DNA of 64,000 bases from Varanus komodoensis (taxonomy: Eukaryota; Chordata; Lepidosauria; Squamata; Varanidae): assembly GCF_004798865.1 (NCBI RefSeq), contig NW_025335761.1, forward strand, positions 20,170,299 through 20,234,298. The letters are read 5' to 3'. The notes under the pieces are model-generated. The model did no database searches. It was given only the letters and a program-made list of their open reading frames with translations, and was not told the origin of the DNA. The translations under genes were made by a program, and so were the position numbers. Shown in pieces: positions 32,256-43,895 of this stretch. Numbering within the stretch: position 1 is the first letter of the stretch; each line of letters starts with the position of its first letter.

Positions 32256-34720
32256 CTGGCAATAGCTCTCTTGCATCTTTCCTATCATCTGCTCCCAGAC
32301 TACCATTTCAAGACCCAATCCTCTGCATATTTAGACTGAAAATGTCCTACAGCTCCCGACATGCCCCTGTGGTATATGGAAACTTTTTCTTTCTAAACAC
32401 TTAGGTCTGGGAGCCAGAAATCATTGTGTGCCCTTCTCCAGCTCTCCCAGGCATCTACCAATGGATCCAGATTGACTTTTTCTATACCCCTGTATGAGAC
32501 GTTCACTCCATTTTTTTAAACAAAAACCCTAATTTCAGAAGGTACAAAAGAACAATATGTTCTATTATATTTTAACAATGATGTTGTATACTAGTTCCCT
32601 GTGATGAGTCTGACTGACAAGATTCAGTTCCAGCATTAGCACTTTGACCTCCCAAATGCTGTGGTACACAACTCTCACCATTGGCTAGACTGGTTAGGGC
32701 TGATAGGATTTCTGTGGCAAAATATGTGGAGGGCACCCTGGTTTAATTGCTCCTTCTTTATTCCCTCTCCCTGTTCTTCTGCCTCCCCTCATCTTCATCA
32801 TTATTGCTTAATGATGAGCACTTCCTACTCCACTTATTGCAAATGTTTAATTGAGTCAGAAAAGCATTTAACTCAGGAAGCAACAGAGCCAAGGAAAGAG
32901 CAAACATCTGTCCTTTCTCCCATTCTCCGGATGCATTAAAATGTGCCAAATGCCCAGACCAGCTGATCTTTTCAATGTTTGAGTCAGCAGCAACCAAGGA
33001 AGAGAAATTGGAATCAGGCAGTCTTCATTTTGAGAGAATTGAGGTCTTTCCCCTTTGAGTCACGATTTCATTATTAAATTTTTATTGAATTCGAAAACTA
33101 ATTACACAGCTCTGTTCATGTGGCCTGCTAGTGATCTGTAAAACCTCAGGGCTGATAATTTTATGAACGGTGAATAGTGAGGTAGATACTCTGTTGTTCT
33201 GGAATCACGCTCTGAAAAGGTCAAGATTGATAATTTAGCTCAACGTGTCCGGCTCATACGAAAGATGCTGTAGAGAATGAATGTACTACAGATCTGAACT
33301 TCTGCGCACACTACCAGGCATGTTGGTATTTCATCAAAGTTTGTGATTACCAGATTTGAACTACCAGTATCACGAACTAGCAGTGCTCAGACTCAGATGT
33401 AATTCCTTCCACAAGTTTTTCTCTGAACCTGAACGTTACACTGGATTCTTTGTAGGCGCATCTGCAGAACTCAATGGTTATAAATTACATGAACAGAGCA
33501 GGCCAGATCTGATCAAGCAGCCTTTTGTTTTGGGAATCTTTTTTCTATTTAGATGCATTTCTAGATGGATGCTCATAAAAGATTTGTGTGGTTGAAGCTC
33601 CCCACCCCACCGCAGCCCGGCTCCTACATTCTTTGTTGCTGCTGGATGTGGGGCTGGGGAACTCATTTCCATGTGGCTTTCTGCCATGGCTTGTGCTGAG
33701 AACCATATTTCCACATCAGCCAGATGTTTGGGGGCATTACAGTCAGCACGCCTGTGCCAACATTACGAGCTTGGAGAAAGCTCTCAGAAACTGATGCTTT
33801 CTTCCCTCAAATACTTGCTGAAGAAACCCGTAAGTATGGTCACTCTGAATGAAACCAGGGAAAATTTGCGCACAGTTTCAAAACATTTAAAGTTCTTCAG
33901 GTTCTGTTTCTCCAAAAACAATATCTGACACAGGATATCCTCAGCTGGGTTTGGTGAAGCAGTTCTCATCCAGTGGGAAGAAAACATAGAAACCACATGG
34001 AAACAGTTGAAGGGAGCTGAATCAGGGCTTCAGTGTTCAAACAGCAAGACCTGTAATACCAGCAATCAGGTAAAATCATGGAAAACCTTTCGGTTAACCT
34101 GCTGAAGCCCATGACAGAAGACTAAGGTTTCTTTTGCAGCTGGTAGAGTCGCTCATGGACAACCTCTGGCCTTTTTACACTAGGAGAGGCCAAATGGTAA
34201 AGCACACCAGAACTTAAAGGGGAAAGGCCTCCAGGCCAATCCTTTTGGGCACTCTGGTCAAAAGGATATTGAACACCAGAACTGGGAATGCCCTCACTTC
34301 AAGATCACAGGAGATGCATGTTCGCTGGACAAGGCAGTGCTGTCCATTACCAGACAGGGACTGGACACTAGATCCAGCAGCAAGAAAGGGGAGGACGTAG
34401 ACTGTTACCATCACCATCTCTTCCAACAGGCTTCTTCAAATTTTGCTAGTTTTAATGAGATAGGCTGCCCTCCCTCTCTCTTATCCCTTGCATGTCACTG
34501 GATTTGACCTGGATTTAGACAAGGCCTGTCCCATTGCTTTGCAGCCTATGCTGGGAGCCCTTTTGGCTGAAGGTTGGAGTACAAAAGCTGAAAGAAATTA
34601 TTTGGGGAGGGTGGGGAGACCTTTTTTCCTGCTGGGAGCTGCATTCTCCCAGGGGTGATCCGTCAGGGGATGCATGCACAGTAGCCCTGGACATCCTTGA
34701 TTAGAAGGGCTGTCCAGCCC
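32256..34720. other. Intergenic; part reads like possible regulatory DNA
   Basis: No gene or repeat was recognised. The stretch 32815-33260 is repeat-free and AT-rich, with many TAAT/ATTA cores, and is noted as a candidate non-coding element. Confidence 0.4.
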
Positions 34721-34724
34721 AATC

Positions 34725-34930
34725 TGGTTTCAGGATGATCAGGAAGTGCAACTGGGGCCTTGAAGATGCCCATCAACAGCCCCTGGACATCACAGCCTCC
34801 AACACTAGAGTGAGATGTACTTATTCTATTTCAATTATAATACTTATTTCTAAATTTGCAAATATTTTGCAAATCTGTGTTTGCCTTTCCCCTCTTTTTG
34901 GTGATTCACAAATGTGTGCCATCTAAAAAA
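34725..34930 (+). repeat. Unclassified three-copy repeat, copy 2
   Basis: GGGGCCTTGAAGATGCCCAT, then ATACTTATTTCTAAATTTGC, then GCAAATCTGTGTTTGCC and TTTTTGGTGATTC align in order with copy 3 at 37885-38110. Confidence 0.55.
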
Positions 34931-36199
34931 GGAGAGCGAATAATTCCAGCCATTTCTTGGAAAAATAAAAAAAGTACTCGATGCTGGTGAGACCTACTCT
35001 GGACTCTAACGCAGGCACTGTCATTCACTGTGCTCTTGACTTCCCAGGGACTGTGCTCTCAAGGGGCCTATAATGCAGTGCTTATGATAGGGTATTGGCC
35101 ATTTTTTGTAGTAGGTAAGCCTCTTTATGAAAATATCTTGGTTTTCAAATCTGGTGCAGGCATCCTTAAACTTGAAAAACAGACAGATACAAAATAAAAC
35201 CAGAGCAGATGCATTCAGCTTCGAGGGCCTGACTCAGGGGCTGAGCTTGATAGTGTGAACTCTGAAGAACATTACTAAGGGTCACATGCATGTTTATATG
35301 GAAATGCATGCGGTCAAGTTGCATTCACAAGTCACATTCATATGGCAGTCCACAGGCAATGATGAATAGACATGTAGTTCTCCAAATTTTTGGAAGGTTC
35401 TTCTCTGAGGCCTGAAAGCAGCCATTTTCTGAGGGGTTGTGTTCATACATGGAATAGTGCCAACATTTTCAGGGAGTGTTAAGTGCTCTGTCTTTTCAAA
35501 CACAACCATATTTGTCTTTGAGAGGGTTAGTCTATCCCACCCCCTGCTTTGGATAGTGCTCATTTTTGGATTGCAACATCCAGAGTATGCCAAGTTCTTC
35601 TTCAGCTTGTCAGCATTGTGTTCTGCAAAACACAATCTAAGGAAGCACTTAAGGAAAGATGTACAGACATATTTTGATCCCATTTTGTGGGTTCAGTCCA
35701 TGCTGTGGATTACTGAACCTGCAACTGTGGAAGGTCCAGGGGCAAATTAGGGCCCTGCAGATCTTTCCAGGGGTCACAACCCTTCATTGCTGAAACTGAA
35801 TTTGGCAGTGTGATGGTAAAATATCACATTCATTCATTTCCCCTTTGAAACAAGGCATGCCAAGAGAAGTGGCTTTGGAACTAACCCTTAGCACATCTTG
35901 TTTTAAAGGGGAAATGCTGTTTTGTTTTGTTTTGTTTTTGCCATTTCCATGCTGCCAAGATTCAGTGGCAATTTGGCATTGGTGGTGCTTTGCTGGGGGA
36001 AGGGATAGCAGGGCTTCAGAACAGCCCAGGGGCTCCTGCAGCTTGCAGGCCTTGTGTTTTCTACCCCTGCTGTTTTTGTACACAAGATTTTGCAGCAGAG
36101 TGATGTACAACTGAGTGCGTTCTCCCACATGAGAAAGCCCGAACACTTCTGTTTGACAGTAAAGGCCTTGCTCTGACAGCCTCTGCAAAAAATGTGACA
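34931..36199. other. Intergenic, no gene recognised
   Basis: A GTTTT pentamer tract lies at 35919-35938. Open frames on both strands near 35845-36236 are not protein-like. Confidence 0.5.
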
Positions 36200-36575
36200 G
36201 GGGACCAACAGAGCAGAGCCTTTTCGGTTGTGGCACTCATTTGTGGAATGTTCTCCCCAGAGAAAGCTCTGGGCTCAAGAATTATATGGGGACAGGCTCA
36301 AACCTGGCAGTTGTGTAAAGCTTTGGCGTTAAACTGATGTTGCTTCTGCTCTTGGTTTCTTGGGTTTCTGTTTTTGTTTTATCTTTAACCTTGTTTTATA
36401 TGGCTATTTGGATTTTCAATAATGCTTTACATTTCTGCTGGTTGGATGCCTGTGTTGTTTTGAATAGTTTAGCTGAGTGTTTTTTAAATGTGCTACACTG
36501 TTTTAATCTGTGTAACATTTTTAGCTACCATGGATTATTGTTAATAGCAACATACAAAATTTTCAAATAAAGAAG
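36200..36575 (+). mobile_element. L2 LINE 3' end
   Basis: GAGCCTTTTCGGTTGTGGCA then CATTTGTGGAATGTTCTCCC encodes AFSVVA...WNVLP-like residues of L2. This is followed by a long AT-rich 3' region ending near an AATAAAG at 36566. Confidence 0.8.
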
Positions 36576-37884
36576 GGAAAAGAATCACAAGAGCTAAGGT
36601 GGTGAGTCAAGGGACATGCAACTTTCAAATAACCATACAAGTATGTTCTGCTGTTGCATGATTTCTCTCCTGGGTTGCTTGGGACAATTTCGAACATGTT
36701 TGCTCGGAGGGGACCTTCCACGTAACAATTCAGCCATCTTGTTTTTGTTTTGGGTTTTTTAAGGAAGCAGTTACAAGACGGGGAAGCTGGTTGGAACCTG
36801 GAAATGGGAAGCTTGCTGGAGTGTAATGCCTGAAGCAGTGGCTTCTTTTAATTTAATGTTAGGGTAGCTGCTGCTGTTTCTTCTGGGCCTTAGCACAAAG
36901 TCCTCTCTGGGGCCAAATCTCTGGAGGTCTGCCAATCCAGCTAGAAGAATTATGAATGCAAAAGATCACAAAACACAGAATCCTTTACTGCCGTATTTGA
37001 GAGCCAACTGCAGTCAACAGGCCATAGGCCAAAGCACATTTGGGAATCAATTTCTTTTCTTTCAAAAACACAGGACTCACTATTACTGCTGATCTGCTGC
37101 ATCCAGAATGGTGAGAACCTTATCGTTTCACATAATGAAAGACAGATTTAACACTACTATGAAAGCTACATATAAAGTAGCCCTGCTTTTGTCTCAGGCC
37201 TTCTGGTACCTGTTCTAACTGATGGGATATAAATACATTGTATTTATTTCCAAAACTAAATGGAAATTAGTTTTGGCCCATTATTCATGCACTTACACAG
37301 AACAAATTCTGGAAGGATTGTGACATCTCTGTCTCTAAATATGCAGCCAGCTACAAAGTTACTGCATGATCATGCGGGCACATAATATAAAAGATTCTGT
37401 CAAGCATCTCTGAATATGGATGCCATGGGAAATTGTCTGAATGTTTTGTGGGTCAGAACATTTAAAAAATTGCACACTAATGAGTAAAGCCTGCCCATCT
37501 AAAGGGATGGACTGCTTGGTCTTCCTCACTAGAGTCCCTTGGCTTATGAACCTATGACTGGTGGCTACTGCCTGGAAGCAAGAAGACAAGGCGGCAACCT
37601 CACCGTGACTTCGGGAAAGCCTTCTGAGTTTACAGAGAGGACTCTTGTTTGGAGGGTCTCCCTAGTCCTCAGCCAGCATGAATCATTCCACACCGGCTGA
37701 GACCCTGAAGGTGGAGGACCACCACTGGGACAGGAGCTCGGGGGTTGGCAGGAGTGAAGTACGGGGTTGCTTGGGCCTCCAGAAGTGGCTTTGCAGGCTG
37801 TAGGCAGGTCGCAGGCCCCAGCTTCTCCAGCCATGCTCCACTGGAAGTGTTGTTCATCCCAGGTGATGCTTAAAGAGCCCTAAC
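36576..37884. other. Intergenic, no gene recognised
   Basis: A minus-strand open frame at 37565-37834 is proline- and serine-rich without domain features and abuts a repeat. I see nothing else. Confidence 0.5.
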
Positions 37885-38110
37885 GAGGGAGATCCTGCAG
37901 GGGCCTTGAAGCTGCCCGTCAGCAGGGGACACCTGGACAGTGGGCTGAGCAGGCACAATGTCAGCTGGTCACAGAATTCCTCATTATGGTGTGATCTTTT
38001 TAAATTATAGTGATTATTTCTAAATTTACATCTATAGAGGTATATTAGCACATGCTATTGGCACATGCAAATCGATGTCCTCTTGTGCTCTCTTCTTTGG
38101 TGGTGCAGAA
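37885..38110 (+). repeat. Unclassified three-copy repeat, copy 3
   Basis: GGGGCCTTGAAGCTGCCCGT, then GTGATTATTTCTAAATTTAC, then CACATGCAAATCGATGTCCT and TTCTTTGGTG match copies 1 and 2 in the same order. Confidence 0.55.
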
Positions 38111-39335
38111 TTACTCATCCTCCTGACGGGCTTATATAAGCTTGTTTTATAAGCAAGTGGGTGGGGCTGCTTTAACCCCTCTCACTCGCCTTACTGGTGG
38201 AACATGGAGCAGGTCCTTCTCTGATGGTCCAAGCAAGTGTATAGGCTATTGTTCTGTTCTATACTCTCTTGCACTGATGACCTGTCATCATAATAGACGT
38301 CAGTGTAGGCAGATATATTTACAGCTGCCATTTACTGGGCGAAGTGAATGAAGGAGTGTTTCAGAGCTGGCATCTGCTGAAGCATCTGAATCCTGGTGAC
38401 TTACGAAAGCTAAGCTGAGAAATAATTCAAATTCATTTGTCCGTCACATGAACTGCAATCTGGTTAGAGAAGCATGCATGCAGGGAAAGGATAAACAACA
38501 CTGAGGCAAACCTGAAGGCCGAGGGGAGCATGGCAACCGATTGCTGTACGAAGGTTTTGCTTAGTGGGTAAAATCTCCACTGAGGACGCGGCCATTCTCG
38601 CATTGTTACAGGTGCGGGAAGGATAGTAGACGTATCGACATTCAAGAGGGCAATACAGTCTTGGCAAAATCAACCAGAACAAAAGGGTCATTTGTGCATT
38701 CGTCTAGGTAGTTGCAGTAAGGGACGCCCCATCCCACTGTGGTGATCTCGGGAGGCACTGGGCCACAGCGGAGATGTGCAGAGTTGGTTCATTGTTGCAC
38801 CATCTGCTCCACGGTCTGCTGGTTGACGGACTCATTTTTAAGGGGATGTTCTACTTGTGCAAATGTGAACTCCCCTCCAATTCGAAAGTTTTTTTAAACA
38901 CCGTCTGAGACTCCATGGAATCCACATGACCTGGAGCCATTCAATCTGCAGCAGCATCTGCAGGTAGGATTAATAGACATACACACTCATTTAGATCAGT
39001 TGGGAAATTCTCCAACAACCCTACAATTCTTGACAGTCTTAGCCAGCCTGACCTTGGGCTGTGGAGCACAACATCTGGAGAACACCCAGCTGGAGAAAGT
39101 TGTGCTATCCTCTCTGTCAGTGCAGTATCATCAAATACTGCAGGAAGAAAATGCATGGGTGTGTTGTGCCCACCTCTGCCTTCATTTATGAATTTTTGTA
39201 GTACTGTGCACACCCATCCAGGGCTTGCTCCCCAAACAGGAATGCTCAAATAGCTCCAGTGCATTTAGTTACAGTCCATCCTTCCTATTTGCCCCCAGAC
39301 TTAAGTTTTCCACAAGCGCATGGCAAGTGTGGTGT
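38111..39335. other. Intergenic, no gene recognised
   Basis: A short widespread-repeat match lies at about 39055-39105 (GGAGCACAACATCTGGAGAA). I see nothing else. Confidence 0.5.
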
Positions 39336-39534
39336 ACAGAGCCAGTGTGGTGTAGCAGTTAAAAGAGCAGGACTGGGACTCAAGTGATCCGGGTTCTAGA
39401 CCTCATTCAGCTATGGGGATCACTGGGCCAGACTCTCAGCCCAACCAACCTCACAGAGTTGTTGCTGTGAGGATAAGATTGAAAGGAGGAGGCAAGGAAA
39501 AATGTGGGAAATGAAACAGAATCAATCAATCAAT
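39336..39534 (+). mobile_element. Sauria-type SINE, eroded 3' end
   Basis: AGAGCCAGTGTGGTGTAGCA is the tRNA-like head, GGGTTCTAGACC is the B-box region, and CCAACCTCACAGAGTTGTTG is the conserved body. The tail ends in an AATC repeat instead of the usual Bov-B-like end. Confidence 0.85.
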
Positions 39535-39929
39535 AGTAAGGCCCATCTTTTCCAGCTTCTAGTCTGAGCTCTCTGCTGCCTATTAAGTCACCAAAACAGG
39601 TCTTGCTTGGGGAATGGTGGGGAGAGCCTGGAAAGGGGGACAGACTGCAGCGGCAGCAAGCTGGTCACCCCATTTCGAGTTGGGGTGCACATTTTCAAGT
39701 GGAAGCTATGTGCCTTTTGAATGATGTCTAGAACCATCCTTTGTGTCTCACCTGCAACATTTATCAATCATAGGTATGTCGAGTCTGGATCATGCCCAAA
39801 ATGGGTCTGAAGAAGATATTAATTGCTGCTGCCATATTATGATTTTAATGCCAACCATTTTTTCTTGGTTAGTTATGTATAATTTTACTTTCTTTTTTCT
39901 TTTTCTTTCCTCCAATGGTTGTTTTAAAT
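39535..39929. other. Intergenic, no feature recognised
   Basis: T-rich sequence possibly belonging to the upstream part of the L2 end that follows. Confidence 0.4.
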
Positions 39930-40130
39930 GTTTCAATATATTGAATGTCTCATTTTATGTCTCCCTTTCATTTCATCTTAGTTATTGGTTTATTTTATAA
40001 TCTGTTTATTTCTTGATATTAAGAATTGTATTGTTTTAATTGCTGTGCATATGTTGTGAGCCACCCAGGGAGCCTTATGAATAATGGGGTGGTATACAAA
40101 TCAAAGAAATAAATCAAATAAATTAATAGG
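39930..40130 (+). mobile_element. L2-like LINE 3' terminus
   Basis: GTTGTGAGCCACCCAGGGAG then GGGGTGGTATACAAATCAAA and an AAAT-rich tail match the 3' end of reptile L2 elements. Confidence 0.7.
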
Positions 40131-40940
40131 TTCCCATTCCACTGCTGCAGCCATGCAGGTCTGGCCCTGTAGGTCCTCTGAATGGATGAAAATCTGGGCA
40201 GTATATACAAGCTGCTCTGGGTTTTTGTTTTTGTTTTTTTTAGTAAAAGAGATGCATAAATTGGATAAATAGATAAAAAATCTGCTGCCCTTTTCTGGGT
40301 GCTGTCCAGCAGATGCACTTCATTTTGCGCTCAGAACCAAAGAGCTCTGCACTAAGCTGCGAGCCCATTATAAGTTTCCGAGTGACAATAGCCCGTACAG
40401 ATCACTCTACTTAGAGCAGTAGCCTTGCCTACATTTGCAGCTCTTCTGTTCCACAGGAAGCAGTCGTGTTTCTTCTAGGTCACACTGTCATCGTTCTTTT
40501 CTTGGAAATTGCACTGCAAATTGCTTAGCTCAATGGGGTTTTACACCTCTGCAAGAATCTCTCTGGCTGTTAAAAAGTAGCCTATAATGAGGTTGTTTGG
40601 CAGCCTGGACTCCAGCATGGGACATCTCTAATGATAAAACCAATCTCTCCCCAGCCCATGTGCATATACTGGGGTTAAAGGACCTGATCTGTACATTTAG
40701 CTCTTTTAAGCGTGAGTGCTTCCCTGCTGTAGCAACAACGTGATCATGTAGGTAGGTTCCTACCACCTCCTCTGCACTGCCTCCTCATGAGTTTTTTTTT
40801 GGGGGGAGGGATTCAGCATCCCCCCCCCCCCCCAGCAAGGCAACTCTTCTCCAGGCAGCAAAGCTCTCTGCTGACCACATGTGAAATTGCTGATGCTGAT
40901 ATCAAAGAAAAGCAGTCGCAATGGAAACATGTCCCAGATG
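40131..40940. other. Intergenic, no gene recognised
   Basis: A T/G-run lies at 40791-40806 and a 14-base C-run at 40820-40833. No gene is seen. Confidence 0.5.
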
Positions 40941-41010
40941 TTTATAGGTTCAGTTGTGCAGGAAGAATACAACTGAACCTATAAACCTATAATACAACTG
41001 AACCTATAAA
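40941..41010. repeat. Perfect 17-base inverted repeat with a third, directly repeated arm
   Basis: TTTATAGGTTCAGTTGT (40941-40957) and ACAACTGAACCTATAAA (40969-40985) are perfect reverse complements with an 11-base loop. The second arm occurs again, identically, at 40994-41010. The structure abuts the 3' end of the Bov-B fragment. Confidence 0.9.
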
Positions 41011-41014
41011 GTGT

Positions 41015-41550
41015 GTATGTGTGTTTATTTCTGACCTATGATCATCCTGTGAATGAAAGCCCTCTAAGATGCCCTGTCCTTCACAGCTCTGCTCAGCTCT
41101 TGTAAATCCAGGCTCCTTTATAGAGCGAATTTTTGGATTTCTTCTGCCTTTGACATTTTCTAGCATGTTTGTCTTCTCCAGTAGTCTTGCCTTCCCATGA
41201 TGTGACCACAGTATGGCAGCTTTAGTTCTGTCATTTTTGCTTCCAGGAAAAGTTCTGACTCGATTTGATCTAGGACCCATGTGTTTGTCTTCCTCTTGGA
41301 CTGGGTATTCACAAAGCTCCAACATCATGTTTCAAATGCACCAGTTTTCTTCTTGTCAGCTTTGTCACTCTCCAGCTTTCACTAGAAATGCAACAGTGTG
41401 GATGATCTCAGCCCTGCTCTCCAGGGAAACTTCCTTACCCCTGATTATCTTTTCTAGTCCCCTCATTGCTGCCCTTCCAAATCCCAGGCTTCTCCTTTCT
41501 TGGCTGCAGTCTCCATTTGAATTGACAGCTGAGCAAAGATATGTGAAATC
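41015..41550 (-). mobile_element. Bov-B/RTE LINE fragment, C-terminal end of ORF2
   Basis: The minus strand encodes KDFTYLCSAVNSNGDCSQER, then FGRAAMRGLEKIIRGKEVSL then ESRAEIIHTVAF, and further on LLEKTNMLENVKGRR. These are the ordered blocks at the end of RTE/Bov-B reverse transcriptases (FTYLGS...GDCS...LGRKAM...VF and LLEKTLMLGKIEGRR). It is interrupted by frameshifts. Confidence 0.9.
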
Positions 41551-43417
41551 TTTCACAATTATGCATACAAATCAGCTTGCACAAAATTTATGCAGATTTC
41601 TACCCTCTTTTGTGGTACTCTTTTGCATTATGCATTTCCTTTTTTTTTTTTTTTTTTGGCAGTTCAAAAGTGACCACCCTCTTTGGTGTTACTGTGAACT
41701 CAAAACATTCCTGGTATTTTGTTTATTTGCTGGCCTGCTTGTTTTGGTATCACGGCTGCTTGTAGACAGACCTTTTCTCCCTCCTGGGAGAAGAAGACCA
41801 GGAAGGGGATAATTGCTGCCCTTATGGTCCTTTTGGAGCAGCTAGGACTGTCCTTGATTGGCTTCCCCCTGCCCTGTTTATCTGCTGCCCTGTCCTTGAG
41901 TGTTTCCTTTTTGTTGTCACTACTGTTTGGATTTTAATGGAATCACTCTGGATGCATTTAGTTTGCTTCAGAGATAAGCCAATCAATTCTAATTAAAAGC
42001 ACAAACGAAGCCAATTCCCTTGGGTGGGGAGGATTTGGGGTTTAATGTGCTCTTTACACAGTTCGATGGCCCCTAATGAGCGCACATGTTGTTGAGCACC
42101 GCTAATGAGAGTTAAACAGAAGGAAGGGAGGCAGGACCTGCCTGGAGCTTGGCTGTAGGGGCTGGCTGCTGGCTGGGTGAGGACGGATGGATGGATGGAG
42201 CCGGCAGCGCAGCTCGGCTGATCAGGCACTACGGTCTCTGGCTAGGTGACCCCCTCCCTGCCCTGAAGAAGCCCCTCGATTTTCAGCAAGGTCAGGTATC
42301 CAGCGAGGTGTGAAATAACATTCATAGTGCAGCTTTATAAATATTGATTCAGAAATTGCTCTGGCCACTGGCTCCATAAATGGCTTTGCCTCTCCAGCAA
42401 ATGAGAGAGATAAAGAAAGGCAGAAATGGTGTGTCACCCAAAGGGACAAGAGAGGATTGATTTTTAAGTAGAGACCATCCTTTTAAAGAAAAGAGCTGGG
42501 AGGTTCCTTAGTTGAGAGCTTCACCCGAAGGATGTTGATGTAGAGGTCAGCCATATTGGATGAAATGGGCCTCACTGCCTAATAATTAAGTTTAGGACTA
42601 CAGCTTCATGGGATTGACTCCACCCTACACAGAAGTTTCCATCCTATCAAGGTCCTGATGCCTAAAGGCCAATTTGGGATTAAAACTTTTCTGAGTGAAA
42701 GTTACCTCAAGACTTGTGGGTTGTTAGTCCAGCCATATAAGAACAAGCAGTGAGCCGTTACTCATATTTACAGTTCACTCAATGGCTTGTTGTGATGATG
42801 ATGATGACCTGTTGCCAATTCAAATAATTTTATTGAAATAAACCCTAGACTATACATGGCACGATATAATATAAATGAAATGATAAGATCCAACATAAGG
42901 AATCCAAGGAAAGGAAAATACAGAAATATCAGCTGTTTTCACCATGGCATTTGCAACCACGTAAAGCTTTTGCAGTATTGTGAATGGAATCCAAAGTGTA
43001 AGTCCTGGCCACATTCGAGCTCTGTTTGCCATATGTTCTGTGTAACTTATTTTGTGTAGCACAAACACAAACTGGCACTTCTTTCCGGTGCACTTGGTTG
43101 GTTAAGAAAAGGCACTGAATTCATGCTAAGAAATACATTAATTTCATGGAGGCTGCCTAGAGGGTCTCGCTCTACAGAAGTAAAATTTGTCATAATCTGA
43201 TCTCCCTTCTTCGGAGTATAACCTTCACGGGTCATAGTGCAGTAATATACAGCCCTGCCTAACCATCTCCTTCAACTAGCTGGGGAATTAGAAACTTCTG
43301 AGATAGAGAAGCTAGTTTATTATATCTGTCTTAAAGGTGTATTAGATTATTCTATCAGGGGAGTACCGGCTGGGAAAATGCATGCACATTTGAGCTTCAC
43401 TTTCATGTTCGTGTTAA
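41551..43417. other. Intergenic; one candidate non-coding element
   Basis: An 18-base T-run lies at 41640-41657. The stretch 41935-42120 is repeat-free with several homeodomain-like cores and is noted separately. No gene is seen. Confidence 0.45.
41935..42120. other. Candidate non-coding regulatory element
   Basis: The segment is free of recognisable repeats and contains TCTAATTAAAAG, CCTAATGAGC and GCTAATGAGAG, cores typical of homeodomain binding. The call rests on texture only; no conservation data were available. Confidence 0.2.
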
Positions 43418-43505
43418 TTTCATTTCATTCATTATATTTCTGTACTACCCAAGAGCAGATGCTGTCTGGGTGGTTACAAAGATTAAAGCCTTAATGCATT
43501 CTACA
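43418..43505 (-). mobile_element. L2-like LINE 3' terminus
   Basis: ATTATATTTCTGTACTACCC then GATGCTGTCTGGGTGGTTAC is the reverse complement of the L2 ending (GTAACCACCCAGA...GGGTAGTACAGAAATATAAT). Confidence 0.7.
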
Positions 43506-43554
43506 AGCCCTATACATGCAAACATAGTACATACTACTTGTACTAAATGAAGGG

Positions 43555-43895
43555 GATATGATAGCACTCTACAAGATAGCACTCACAAGTACCTGAAGGC
43601 TGTCACAAAGAGGAAGGACAATTTCTCTTCTCACTCATACCAGTGTAGGACATGGAATAATGAACTAAAGTTGCCGCAAAGCAGATTCAGGCTAGATATC
43701 AGAGCAATGTGACAATGGAACAAGTTGCCTAGAGAGGTCATGGGCTCTCCCAAACTAGAGAAATTCAAAGAGAAACTGGACAGTCATTTGAGTGAGAGGG
43801 TGTAAATTTGTGTCCTGCAACAGCAGGGCGTTGGACTCGATGGCCTTCTTGGCCCCTTCCAGCTCTGCTTTTGTAGGATTCTATGTTTCTGTATC
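43555..43895 (+). mobile_element. CR1 LINE 3' end
   Basis: AAGTACCTGAAGGCTGTCAC, then GTGACAATGGAACAAGTTGC, CTAGAGAGGTCATGGGCTCT and GGGCGTTGGACTCGATGGCC, ending ATTCTATG. It is the same family as 29095-29562. Confidence 0.9.

Noticed and set aside
41213-41812. 199-codon open frame on the + strand
   Set aside because: It is largely the antisense of the Bov-B ORF2 fragment, whose minus-strand blocks are clear.
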